From an uncultured Chromatiaceae bacterium (GTDB lineage Bacteria; Pseudomonadota; Gammaproteobacteria; Enterobacterales; Alteromonadaceae), in the NCBI GenBank assembly GCA_946481195.1, contig CAMLNG010000296.1:1-5154 (forward strand): 5,154 nt of DNA, given 5' to 3'. The notes beneath the pieces were generated by a model that was not told the DNA's origin, did no database searches, and worked only from the letters and a program-made list of their open reading frames with translations. Positions within the stretch are counted from its first letter, which is position 1. Every line of letters starts with the position of its first letter. Of this stretch, positions 1 through 5,154 are shown piece after piece. Made by a program: the position numbers and the translations under genes.

Positions 1-2233
1 TCCGCTGGAGTGGGGCCCGACGGGCGCAGGTCTGTCAAACGCTGCTTTAGTTACACAAGATCAGATCAATCAGGTTACTCAGATCGCTAAATCTGTCTAC
101 GGTGTTGATGTTGGTGACTGGAACGTAGTACCGGAAGAAACTGACGAAAAACTGTTAGTGAAACTGGACTGGAATATCTCTGATATCCACCGTGCTGCTT
201 ATACCTATCAGTACAACAAAGGTAACCAGACCCAGGGTAACCAGTCGACTTCAACCAACATGCGTTTGTCGTCAAACTGGTACAACAAAGAAGAAACGCT
301 GAACAACCACGCGTTTAAACTTTACTCAGACTGGACCTCAGAATTCTCTACCCAGTTAAGCGCCACTTACATGGACGTTGCCACAGTACAAAAATCACTG
401 GGCGATTTCGGTGAAGTGTCTATCCTGGTACCACGTTTTGGCGGTACACCAACGCAAACTTCTACTATCTCTATCGGTAGCGACATCAGCCGTCACTCAA
501 ATGACCTGAAAAAGAAAACCTGGATCATCGCTGCTGACGGTGAATACCTGATGGACGACCACCGTTTGACCTTCGGTTACCAGCTGAAGCGCCTGGACAT
601 TTTCAACCTGTTCCTGCAGCGCACTAAAGGTCAGTATACTTTCAACGGTATCGCTAACTTCCAAAACCGTCTGGCACAGTCAGTGCGTTACCAGAACTCT
701 GTAACACACAACCCGGACGACGTTGCTGCAAGCTTCGTGCGTGATGAACACGCTCTGTATGCACAGGATGAGTGGGCTGTGACTGATGAGTTCACGCTGA
801 ACTACGGTCTGCGTTATGAGCGTTTAGGTTCTTCTGATAAATCTGTTTATAACAAGTTCTCAGAAGCCCGTACCGGCTATCGTAACGACGAAAACCTGGA
901 CGGTGCAGATATCTTCTTACCACGTGTTGGCTTCAGCTACATGATGACTGAAGATCTGACAGTTCGTGGTGGTGTCGGTCGTTTCTCTGGTGGCCAGCCA
1001 ACCGTTTGGATCTCTAACAGCTACTCTAACCCAGGTGTTGGTACCGGTGATCGTTCACAAAGTAACGTCGCCAACGTCAGCATCACTGAAGTTCCACAGT
1101 CGTTAAAAGACGCAGTGGCTGGCGTGACTACCGGTGGTAACACCAACCTGGTGGACCCGAACTTCAACCTGCCTTCTGACTGGCGTGCGCAGTTAGGCGC
1201 AGACTATATTTTCAGCCTGCCACTGGTGGGTGATGAAATCACCTGGACCACTGAATACCTGTACATCAAGAAACAAGACAGCTCGTACTGGAAAGACGTG
1301 TCTATCCGTGATTCAGAGAAAGTCGGTACTACACCGGATGGCCTGCGTAACATCTATAACGATACCGACGGTGTCGTAGATATCATGCTGACCAATGCCG
1401 ATGAAGACGGTCGTGCCAAAGTATTCAGCACGCAACTGGCGAAAAACTGGGACAGCGGTGTCAGCCTGCGTACTTCATATACCAATATGGATATCACTGA
1501 AGGTGCACCGGCAACCAGCTCTACTGCAGGTTCTAACTACGGTAACAACGCCGTGATCAACCGTAACGACGTGCTGATTGGCCGTGGTTCTTTTGAAACT
1601 GAGCACCGTTTTGTCGTGAATCTGGGTTACGAAACTGAGTTCTTCGCCAACTACGCGACGAACTTCAACCTGTTCTTTGAGCGTAAATCAGGCAAGCCAA
1701 TTACTTATGTTCTGGGTGTAGCTGATTTCAACGGTTCGAACAAAGCGACTAACCCGTACCTGCAGTTAAGCCCGGGCACAACCAACAACTACTTCCTGCC
1801 ATTCATTCCGAAAAAGGGTGATAACAGCGTCGTAACTTTTGCTGATGCCGCGTCTGAAACTGCGTTCTGGAACACAGTAACTGCGCTGGGTCTGGATAAA
1901 TACCAGGGGCAATACCTGCCAAAAGGCGTGAACACCACGCCTTGGGTCACTACACTGGACTTGTCAGTCCGTCAGGAAATCCCAGGGTTTGCTGAAGGTC
2001 ATAAAGGCACTGTGTATTTCACAGTTGATAACCTGCTGAACCTGATCGATAAAGATAAAGGTAAAGTGTACGGCGATGACTTTGGTGACATGACGCTGTC
2101 TAACTTCGTGTTGAATCAAACCAACAACAAGTATGTTTACAGCAACGTGACTTCAAATACCAACAACTGGGACAAGTTCTACACTGAAGAATCAACCTGG
2201 CGCATCAAAGTAGGCGTCAGCTACAAGTTCTAA
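1..2233 (+). CDS. TonB-dependent outer-membrane receptor, Oar-like, C-terminal part (5' end outside window)
   Basis: This is a partial gene. The frame is open from base 2 to the TAA at 2231-2233, giving 743 visible codons; a GTG at 158 is internal, because the frame reads on without a stop to the left edge. The visible part is the beta-barrel of an outer-membrane receptor driven by TonB-ExbBD. It shows alternating hydrophobic/polar strands rich in Tyr, Trp, Asn and Asp, and landmarks typical of Oar-like receptors: YAQDEW near visible residue 253, LNYGLRYE near 266, PRVGFSYM near 307 followed by a GGVGRFSGG segment. It ends in an amphipathic strand with a terminal Phe (VGVSYKF), the usual BAM recognition end. 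Signal peptide, any carboxypeptidase-like N-terminal domain, TonB box and plug would lie upstream. Arg is mostly CGT, Asn mostly AAC and Gln mostly CAG, suggesting strong expression. Family is confident; the ligand is unknown. Confidence 0.93.
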   Translation, partial: PLEWGPTGAGLSNAALVTQDQINQVTQIAKSVYGVDVGDWNVVPEETDEKLLVKLDWNISDIHRAAYTYQYNKGNQTQGNQSTSTNMRLSSNWYNKEETLNNHAFKLYSDWTSEFSTQLSATYMDVATVQKSLGDFGEVSILVPRFGGTPTQTSTISIGSDISRHSNDLKKKTWIIAADGEYLMDDHRLTFGYQLKRLDIFNLFLQRTKGQYTFNGIANFQNRLAQSVRYQNSVTHNPDDVAASFVRDEHALYAQDEWAVTDEFTLNYGLRYERLGSSDKSVYNKFSEARTGYRNDENLDGADIFLPRVGFSYMMTEDLTVRGGVGRFSGGQPTVWISNSYSNPGVGTGDRSQSNVANVSITEVPQSLKDAVAGVTTGGNTNLVDPNFNLPSDWRAQLGADYIFSLPLVGDEITWTTEYLYIKKQDSSYWKDVSIRDSEKVGTTPDGLRNIYNDTDGVVDIMLTNADEDGRAKVFSTQLAKNWDSGVSLRTSYTNMDITEGAPATSSTAGSNYGNNAVINRNDVLIGRGSFETEHRFVVNLGYETEFFANYATNFNLFFERKSGKPITYVLGVADFNGSNKATNPYLQLSPGTTNNYFLPFIPKKGDNSVVTFADAASETAFWNTVTALGLDKYQGQYLPKGVNTTPWVTTLDLSVRQEIPGFAEGHKGTVYFTVDNLLNLIDKDKGKVYGDDFGDMTLSNFVLNQTNNKYVYSNVTSNTNNWDKFYTEESTWRIKVGVSYKF

Positions 2234-2253
2234 GTGGAATTGTTGTAGTGAAG

Positions 2254-2287
2254 AAAAACGCCGGCAAATGCCGGCGTTTTGTTTTTT
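2254..2287 (+). terminator. Intrinsic terminator after the TonB-dependent receptor gene
   Basis: An 11-bp perfect stem pairs 2255-2265 with 2270-2280 (core ACGCCGGC/GCCGGCGT) around a 4-nt AAAT loop. T runs follow at 2277-2280 and 2282-2287, interrupted by one G. It starts 21 bases after the receptor stop codon and separates that gene from udk. The A run on the 5' side makes it roughly symmetrical, so it could also work on the minus strand, but no gene converges on it. Confidence 0.92.
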
Positions 2288-2331
2288 ACTCAATCCGTAG
2301 CAGAGAAGCAGTATTTTCCCTGTAACAGTGG

Positions 2332-2360
2332 TTTCTAATCTGCCGTGAATTGGCGATAAT
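2332..2360 (+). promoter_or_regulatory. Possible sigma70 promoter for udk
   Basis: A GATAAT box at 2355-2360 matches the -10 consensus at 5 of 6 positions. The hexamer TTTCTA at 2332-2337, 17 bases upstream, is a weak -35 match (3 of 6). Transcription would start near 2367, leaving a leader of about 25 nt. The terminator just upstream means udk needs its own promoter somewhere in 2288-2392, and this is the best pair seen by eye. Confidence 0.35.
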
Positions 2361-2392
2361 TAACAAAACATCCTCAAAGAAGAATAATCACC

Positions 2393-3025
2393 GTGGCCAA
2401 ACCAACCATCATCGCCATTGCCGGCGCTTCCGCATCCGGCAAAAGTTTATTTGCTTCCACCGTTTATCAGGAACTGGTGGCAGAATTTGGCGGAGAACGG
2501 ATCTCCGTGTTAGCAGAGGATGCTTATTACCGCAATCAGGATCATCTGTCGATGGACCAACGGGTGCTGACTAACTACGACCATCCAGCGGCCTTTGAAC
2601 ACGAATTATTAGCGCAGCACCTGCAGCAGCTGCGTGATGGCATCGCCGTCGAGATGCCGCAGTATTGTTATAAAACCCATACCCGTAAAGCGGAAACTAT
2701 CAAAGTGCAGCCGGCAAAAGTGGTGCTGGTCGAAGGTATTTTGTTGCTGACCGATGCGCGTTTACGCGAGCAGTTTAATATCACAGTGTTTATGGACACG
2801 CCGCTGGATATTTGTTTGTTACGCCGGATTAAACGTGACGTGGAAGACCGTGGCCGGACTATCAGCTCCATCACTGAGCAATATGAAAACTACGTGCGGC
2901 CGGCATTTTTTGAGTTTATCGCACCGTCAAAACAATATGCCGATATTGTGGTGACCCGCGGTGGCAAAAATCAGATTGCTATTGATATTTTAAAAACCAA
3001 AATCCGCGCGCTGTTATCGAATTAA
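2393..3025 (+). CDS. udk: Uridine kinase (uridine/cytidine kinase)
   Basis: Cytosolic pyrimidine-salvage enzyme that phosphorylates uridine to UMP and cytidine to CMP with ATP or GTP. The 210 residues compare with about 213 in E. coli Udk, and the sequence recalls that protein throughout. The Walker A loop GASASGKS is at 11-18. The nucleoside-binding region has EDAYY at 42-46 and NYDHP at 61-65. The strand [10 protein letters not shown] at 110-119 is followed by TDARLR. The Arg-rich lid is [12 protein letters not shown] at 144-155, and the C-terminal block is [13 protein letters not shown] at 189-201. The start is GTG at 2393: an in-frame TAA at 2357-2359 closes the frame upstream and no ATG lies between. 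A weak purine-rich ribosome site (AAAGAAGA, 2376-2383) is suitably placed. The gene is flanked by terminators on both sides, so it is probably monocistronic, although a nucleoside transporter gene lies just downstream. Confidence 0.97.
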   Translation: MAKPTIIAIAGASASGKSLFASTVYQELVAEFGGERISVLAEDAYYRNQDHLSMDQRVLTNYDHPAAFEHELLAQHLQQLRDGIAVEMPQYCYKTHTRKAETIKVQPAKVVLVEGILLLTDARLREQFNITVFMDTPLDICLLRRIKRDVEDRGRTISSITEQYENYVRPAFFEFIAPSKQYADIVVTRGGKNQIAIDILKTKIRALLSN

Positions 3026-3044
3026 GCCGCTAAAATCTGTTGAT

Positions 3045-3072
3045 AAATCCCGCTGCGGCGGGATTTGTTTTT
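3045..3072 (+). terminator. Intrinsic terminator after udk
   Basis: A 9-bp perfect stem, AAATCCCGC (3045-3053) with GCGGGATTT (3058-3066), encloses a 4-nt TGCG loop. T-rich sequence follows (3064-3072, interrupted by G3067). It starts 20 bases after the udk stop and should uncouple udk from the nupC unit. Confidence 0.9.
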
Positions 3073-3092
3073 CCACAATTTTGTGCTGAACA

Positions 3093-3110
3093 TCGCGAAT
3101 TTAGCCGCGA
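3093..3110. repeat. Short inverted repeat TCGCG-N8-CGCGA
   Basis: TCGCG at 3093-3097 and CGCGA at 3106-3110 are perfect inverted copies 8 bases apart, about 90 bases upstream of the predicted nupC start point. This could be a binding site for a dimeric regulator or simply chance; the arms are only 5 bp. No known regulator consensus was recognised. Confidence 0.25.
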
Positions 3111-3144
3111 AAACCAGAAATCGTGCGGGCAGATGATTGTTTGC

Positions 3145-3178
3145 ATTGCTGTTAAATTAGTCTCTTTTCAACTGCAAT
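3145..3178. promoter_or_regulatory. Operator-like imperfect inverted repeat over the nupC promoter
   Basis: ATTGCTGTT (3145-3153) and AACTGCAAT (3170-3178) are inverted copies matching at 8 of 9 positions, with centres 25 bases apart. The right arm overlaps the presumed -35 region and lies just before the -10 box. An octamer overlapping the left arm, TTTGCATT (3140-3147), differs at one position from GTTGCATT, the remembered half-site of CytR, the LacI-family repressor of nucleoside uptake genes in enterobacteria. The position suits a repressor of nucleoside uptake. Which protein binds, if any, is inference. Confidence 0.35.
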
Positions 3179-3194
3179 ACTTCTGCTATATAAT
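3166..3194 (+). promoter_or_regulatory. Probable sigma70 promoter of the nupC operon
   Basis: The -10 box TATAAT at 3189-3194 is a perfect consensus, with TG at 3184-3185 just upstream. The best-spaced -35 is TTTCAA at 3166-3171 (17-base gap, 3 of 6 matches), so recognition would lean on the -10 or on an activator. The start point should lie near 3201-3202. The stretch right after the -10 is CGGCCGGC (3195-3202), a very G+C-rich discriminator of the kind found at promoters inhibited by ppGpp/DksA. This gives a leader of about 175 nt before nupC. Confidence 0.55.
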
Positions 3195-3230
3195 CGGCCG
3201 GCAAAACTTCAAGTTCAGACAACCCCATAC

Positions 3231-3265
3231 GAGCAATTCTCAGTCAGAATCAATGATTCCGGCTC
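3231..3265 (+). promoter_or_regulatory. Upper leader segment with two competing hairpins
   Basis: GAGC (3231-3234) can pair with GCTC (3262-3265) to close a domain. Inside it ATTCT (3236-3240) can pair with AGAAT (3246-3250), or GAATC (3247-3251) can pair with GATTC (3255-3259). The two inner hairpins share bases 3247-3250 and exclude one another. Stems are short (5 bp), so this may be chance, but it lies in the 5' untranslated leader of nupC upstream of the candidate pseudoknot. Confidence 0.25.
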
Positions 3266-3285
3266 CCGCTTTGAAACTGTAACTA

Positions 3286-3370
3286 CTTGATCTTTTGATG
3301 CTATCCTAGGATTTCAGCATCACAAGAACAATAATTCCGCAGTGCTGTAGCGGACCTAAAATCCAAGGAA
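3286..3370 (+). promoter_or_regulatory. Candidate pseudoknot RNA element masking the nupC ribosome binding site
   Basis: Stem 1 is a perfect 7-bp helix, TGATGCT (3296-3302) with AGCATCA (3316-3322). It may be extended across a left-side bulge (3290-3295) by CTTG (3286-3289) with CAAG (3323-3326). Its 13-nt loop contains TCCTAGGATTT (3304-3314), which is complementary to AAATCCAAGGA (3359-3369) except for A3308/A3365. The latter segment includes the nupC Shine-Dalgarno. A second hairpin, TCCGC (3336-3340) with GCGGA (3350-3354), sits between the two partners. Loop-to-ribosome-site pairing with an embedded hairpin is the general plan of translational pseudoknot riboswitches such as preQ1-II, though I do not recognise that or any known family in the bases. 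There is no T run after the hairpins, so control would act on translation. The complementarity is seen directly; regulation and any ligand are inference. Confidence 0.5.
3365..3370 (+). promoter_or_regulatory. nupC Shine-Dalgarno sequence
   Basis: AAGGAA at 3365-3370 lies 7 bases before the ATG at 3378 and 10 before a second in-frame ATG at 3381. It supports both, with the first preferred. It is part of the segment complementary to the hairpin loop at 3304-3314, so access by ribosomes may be controlled. Confidence 0.85.
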
Positions 3371-3377
3371 AATCAAT

Positions 3378-4592
3378 ATGATGAGTTTAGTTGGCATCGC
3401 TGCCATCTTGTTAATCGCTTATCTTTGCTCGACGCACCGCCACGCCATTAAATGGCGTACTGTCGGTGGCGCTTTTGCAATTCAGCTGGCGATTGGTGCT
3501 TTTGTGCTTTATGTGCCGGCCGGTAAAGATGTGCTGATTAGTGTTTCTGATGCTGTTGGTGCAGTCATTGGCTATGCCAACGAAGGTATTTTATTTTTAT
3601 TCGGTGATACGGGCGCAAAAAAATATGGCTTTGTGTTTGCCATTCACGTTCTAACAGTCATCATTTTCTTCTCTTCTTTAATTGCTGTGCTGTATCACAT
3701 TGGCGTGATGCGCGTGGTGATTAGTGTGCTCGGTGGTGGTTTACAAAAGCTGCTCGGTACCAGCCGGCCGGAATCGATGAATAGTGCGGCCAACATTTTT
3801 GTCGGTCAGACTGAAGCGCCATTAGTTGTGCGGCCCTTTATTCCGACCATGACCCGTTCAGAGCTTTTTGCTGTGATGGTCGGGGGCTTGTCGTCAGTGG
3901 CTGGTTCGGTACTGGCGGGTTATGCCGGCATGGGCGTTGAACTCAAATATCTGATTGCTGCTAGTTTTATGGCAGCACCTGGTGGTTTGCTGATGGCTAA
4001 ATTATTGTTGCCGGAAACTGACACACCAAAAAATGATTTAACTGAATTAACCGCAGACGAAAAAAATACCAACGTCATCGACGCAGCTGCAGCAGGCGCA
4101 GCCAGTGGTTTGCAGTTGGCATTAAATGTCGGCGCTATGTTACTGGCCTTTGTCGGTCTGATTGCGCTGGTCAATGGCGTGGTCGGCTGGGTTGGTAGTC
4201 TGGCTGGGTTTGAAGGTCTGACATTACAGCTGATTTTTGGTTATTTATTCCAGCCACTGGCGTTTATTTTAGGTGTGAGCTGGGAAGAAGCCCGGTTGGC
4301 CGGCAGTTTTATCGGTCAGAAACTGGTGATTAATGAATTTGTCGCTTACGTTGATTTTATGAAGCATGTGCAGGCTGGTGAATTGTCAGCGCACACGCAG
4401 ATTATTGTCACGATAGCGCTGTGTGGCTTTGCAAACTTCTCGTCGATTGCCATTTTGCTGGGTGGTCTTGGCAGCATGGCACCAAGCCGGCGTGGAGATA
4501 TTGCAGAGCTGGGTTTAAAAGCACTGTTTGCCGCCACATTAGCAAACCTGATGAGTGCGGCGATCGCAGGCTTTTTCTTCTCGTTAAGTTAA
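3378..4592 (+). CDS. nupC: Na+-coupled concentrative nucleoside transporter (CNT/NupC family)
   Basis: Inner-membrane symporter that takes up nucleosides, uridine in characterised relatives, with sodium. The 404 residues fit the family (about 400-420), and the sequence is closer to Vibrio cholerae CNT than to E. coli NupC. Hydrophobic segments lie near residues 2-18, 29-47, 84-108, 162-185, 190-210, 244-268, 284-300, 341-362 and 380-402, with re-entrant hairpins near 136-160 and 305-330. Binding residues known from V. cholerae CNT are present: GQTE at 143-146, E320 in NEFVAY (319-324), and N353 and S356 in FANFSS (351-356). The sodium-site positions read N139, V142, S173 and V174; the last is Ile in V. 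cholerae as I remember it. A polar loop lies at 214-230. The start is ATG 3378 behind AAGGAA; ATG 3381 is possible. The gene follows a long structured leader and leads a probable operon with the oxygenase 15 bases downstream. Nucleoside specificity beyond the family is inferred. Confidence 0.95.
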   Translation: MMSLVGIAAILLIAYLCSTHRHAIKWRTVGGAFAIQLAIGAFVLYVPAGKDVLISVSDAVGAVIGYANEGILFLFGDTGAKKYGFVFAIHVLTVIIFFSSLIAVLYHIGVMRVVISVLGGGLQKLLGTSRPESMNSAANIFVGQTEAPLVVRPFIPTMTRSELFAVMVGGLSSVAGSVLAGYAGMGVELKYLIAASFMAAPGGLLMAKLLLPETDTPKNDLTELTADEKNTNVIDAAAAGAASGLQLALNVGAMLLAFVGLIALVNGVVGWVGSLAGFEGLTLQLIFGYLFQPLAFILGVSWEEARLAGSFIGQKLVINEFVAYVDFMKHVQAGELSAHTQIIVTIALCGFANFSSIAILLGGLGSMAPSRRGDIAELGLKALFAATLANLMSAAIAGFFFSLS

Positions 4593-4607
4593 AAACAGGT
4601 CGAAATT

Positions 4608-5154
4608 ATGACTCAACAACAAGTCCCTACGTTGGACATCAGACGGTTTGCCACCGACAAAGACGCCTTTGTTGCCGAAATTGGCAAAGCCTACACTGAG
4701 TTTGGATTCTGTGGCATCAGTGGCCACGGTATTTCAGACGAAGTGGTTGGGGAAACCTACAAAGCAATTAAGCAATTTTTTGCTTTACCGACTGAAGTAA
4801 AACAGCAGTACCATGTGCCGGGTCAAGGCGGCGCGCGGGGCTACACGGGATTTGGTGTTGAGAAAGCCAAAGACAGCAAGCATCCGGATTTAAAAGAGTT
4901 CTTCCATGTCGGTCGTGAGCTGTCTGGCCCGGCACCACATGAATGTTTATATCCAAATGTCTGGCCAGCTGAAGTACCGGAATTCAAAGCCGCAACTTAT
5001 ACGCTGTATCAGGCGCTGGAAAACTTAGGTTGTCAGGTGCTGGAAGCTTTGGCTTTGTTCTTAAAACAAGAACAAAAATACTTTGCTGACAAAGTGAATT
5101 ACGGCAACTCAATTTTGCGGCCAATTCATTACCCGCCAATCCAGGACACCTCGA
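4608..5154 (+). CDS. 2-oxoglutarate/Fe(II)-dependent dioxygenase, isopenicillin N synthase-like, N-terminal part (3' end outside window)
   Basis: This is a partial gene: 182 codons are visible of roughly 320 expected, with no stop before the window edge. Residues 5-110 form the N-terminal domain of the isopenicillin-N-synthase-like superfamily: VPTLDIRRF at the start, then EFGFCGISGHGI (31-42) and the FFALP motif (57-61). GARGYTGFG (75-83) and LKEFFHVGRE (95-104) follow, then GNSILRPIHYPPI (166-178), the segment that precedes the catalytic core. The HxD...H iron triad and the 2-oxoglutarate Arg should lie beyond the window, so activity cannot be confirmed. ATG 4608 is chosen because AGG (4597-4599) lies 8 bases upstream and the first in-frame upstream stop is the nupC TAA itself (same frame, five codons between). 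The close spacing and lack of a terminator indicate co-transcription with nupC. Relatives hydroxylate thymine, plant hormones or peptides; the substrate here is unknown. Confidence 0.9.
   Translation, partial: MTQQQVPTLDIRRFATDKDAFVAEIGKAYTEFGFCGISGHGISDEVVGETYKAIKQFFALPTEVKQQYHVPGQGGARGYTGFGVEKAKDSKHPDLKEFFHVGRELSGPAPHECLYPNVWPAEVPEFKAATYTLYQALENLGCQVLEALALFLKQEQKYFADKVNYGNSILRPIHYPPIQDTS

Larger units (their letters stand above)
3026..3377 (+). other. 352-base regulatory gap between udk and nupC
   Basis: No convincing gene is seen in this stretch. From left to right it holds the udk terminator (3045-3072), a small inverted repeat (3093-3110), an operator-like inverted repeat (3145-3178) overlapping a promoter whose -10 is a perfect TATAAT (3189-3194), and a leader of about 175 nt with several possible hairpins ending in the nupC ribosome binding site. 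An 80-codon open frame at 3040-3282 starts inside the terminator, has no ribosome site and looks accidental. Confidence 0.8.

Noticed and set aside
221..244. Direct repeat GGTAACCAG twice, 15 bases apart
   Set aside because: It lies inside the receptor coding sequence and encodes a local GNQ-GNQ pattern; there is no sign of a mobile or regulatory repeat.
2668..2874. Antisense open frame across udk
   Set aside because: It is a shadow of the udk coding frame with no ribosome site or recognisable product. The same applies to the minus-strand frames at 87-275, 3920-4174, 4346-4537 and 4768-4956, and to the plus-strand alternative frames at 2350-2574, 2754-2954 and 4421-4699.
3082..3097. CRP-like site TGTGC-N6-TCGCG upstream of nupC
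   Set aside because: The left half matches TGTGA at 4 of 5 positions, but the right half only reaches 3 of 5 of TCACA. The site sits about 110 bases upstream of the presumed start, so it is too weak to annotate.
3040..3282. 80-codon open frame in the udk-nupC gap
   Set aside because: It begins inside the udk terminator stem, has no ribosome binding site, crosses the predicted nupC promoter, and its product (Phe/Gln/Ser-rich with no recognisable domain) looks like translated intergenic DNA.
3253..3282. Nine-codon leader peptide (MIPAPALKL) in the nupC leader
   Set aside because: No Shine-Dalgarno precedes the ATG, it carries no run of regulatory codons, and it is simply the tail of the spurious 80-codon frame. 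It could matter if the leader structure is real, but nothing in the sequence supports translation.
3298..3309. Three-codon ORF (ATG to TAG) inside the pseudoknot hairpin
   Set aside because: It is too short and lacks a ribosome site; it arises from the hairpin sequence itself.
3201..3377. Known purine or preQ1 riboswitch in front of nupC
   Set aside because: The conserved bases of the purine riboswitch core and of preQ1 classes as I remember them are not present; only the overall pseudoknot layout is reminiscent of preQ1-II.

Overview
The window looks like ordinary chromosome of an aquatic gammaproteobacterium, most likely from the Alteromonadales/Rheinheimera-Alishewanella neighbourhood. 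That placement rests on an Oar-like TonB-dependent receptor, a uridine kinase very close to the Escherichia coli type, and a concentrative nucleoside transporter very close to the structurally solved Vibrio cholerae protein. It comes from remembered family resemblance, not from a search. All genes are on the + strand, and no mobile element, CRISPR array, tRNA or rRNA is visible.

Layout: (1) 1-2233 is the C-terminal 743 codons of a large outer-membrane TonB-dependent receptor, closed by a strong intrinsic terminator. (2) 2393-3025 is udk (uridine/cytidine kinase), starting at GTG, with a short upstream region and its own intrinsic terminator. (3) 3026-3377 is a 352-base regulatory gap. It holds the udk terminator, an inverted repeat over a perfect TATAAT -10 box, and a leader of about 175 nt. 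(4) 3378-4592 is a CNT-family Na+/nucleoside symporter (nupC type). (5) 4608-5154 is the first 182 codons of an isopenicillin-N-synthase-like 2-oxoglutarate/Fe(II) dioxygenase. It lies 15 nt behind nupC, presumably in the same operon, and is cut by the window end.

How it fits together: the receptor is a separate unit. The transporter would bring nucleosides across the inner membrane, and Udk would phosphorylate uridine and cytidine to UMP and CMP. The dioxygenase co-transcribed with the transporter may oxidise a nucleoside- or nucleobase-related compound, but its substrate cannot be read from the sequence.

The most interesting signal is in the nupC leader. A 7-bp hairpin (3296-3302 with 3316-3322) carries in its loop an 11-nt stretch (3304-3314) complementary at 10 of 11 positions to 3359-3369, which contains the nupC Shine-Dalgarno sequence. 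A second hairpin lies between the two partners. This would form a pseudoknot that hides the ribosome binding site, similar in layout to several small translational riboswitches. It is a candidate cis-regulatory RNA, seen by hand only.
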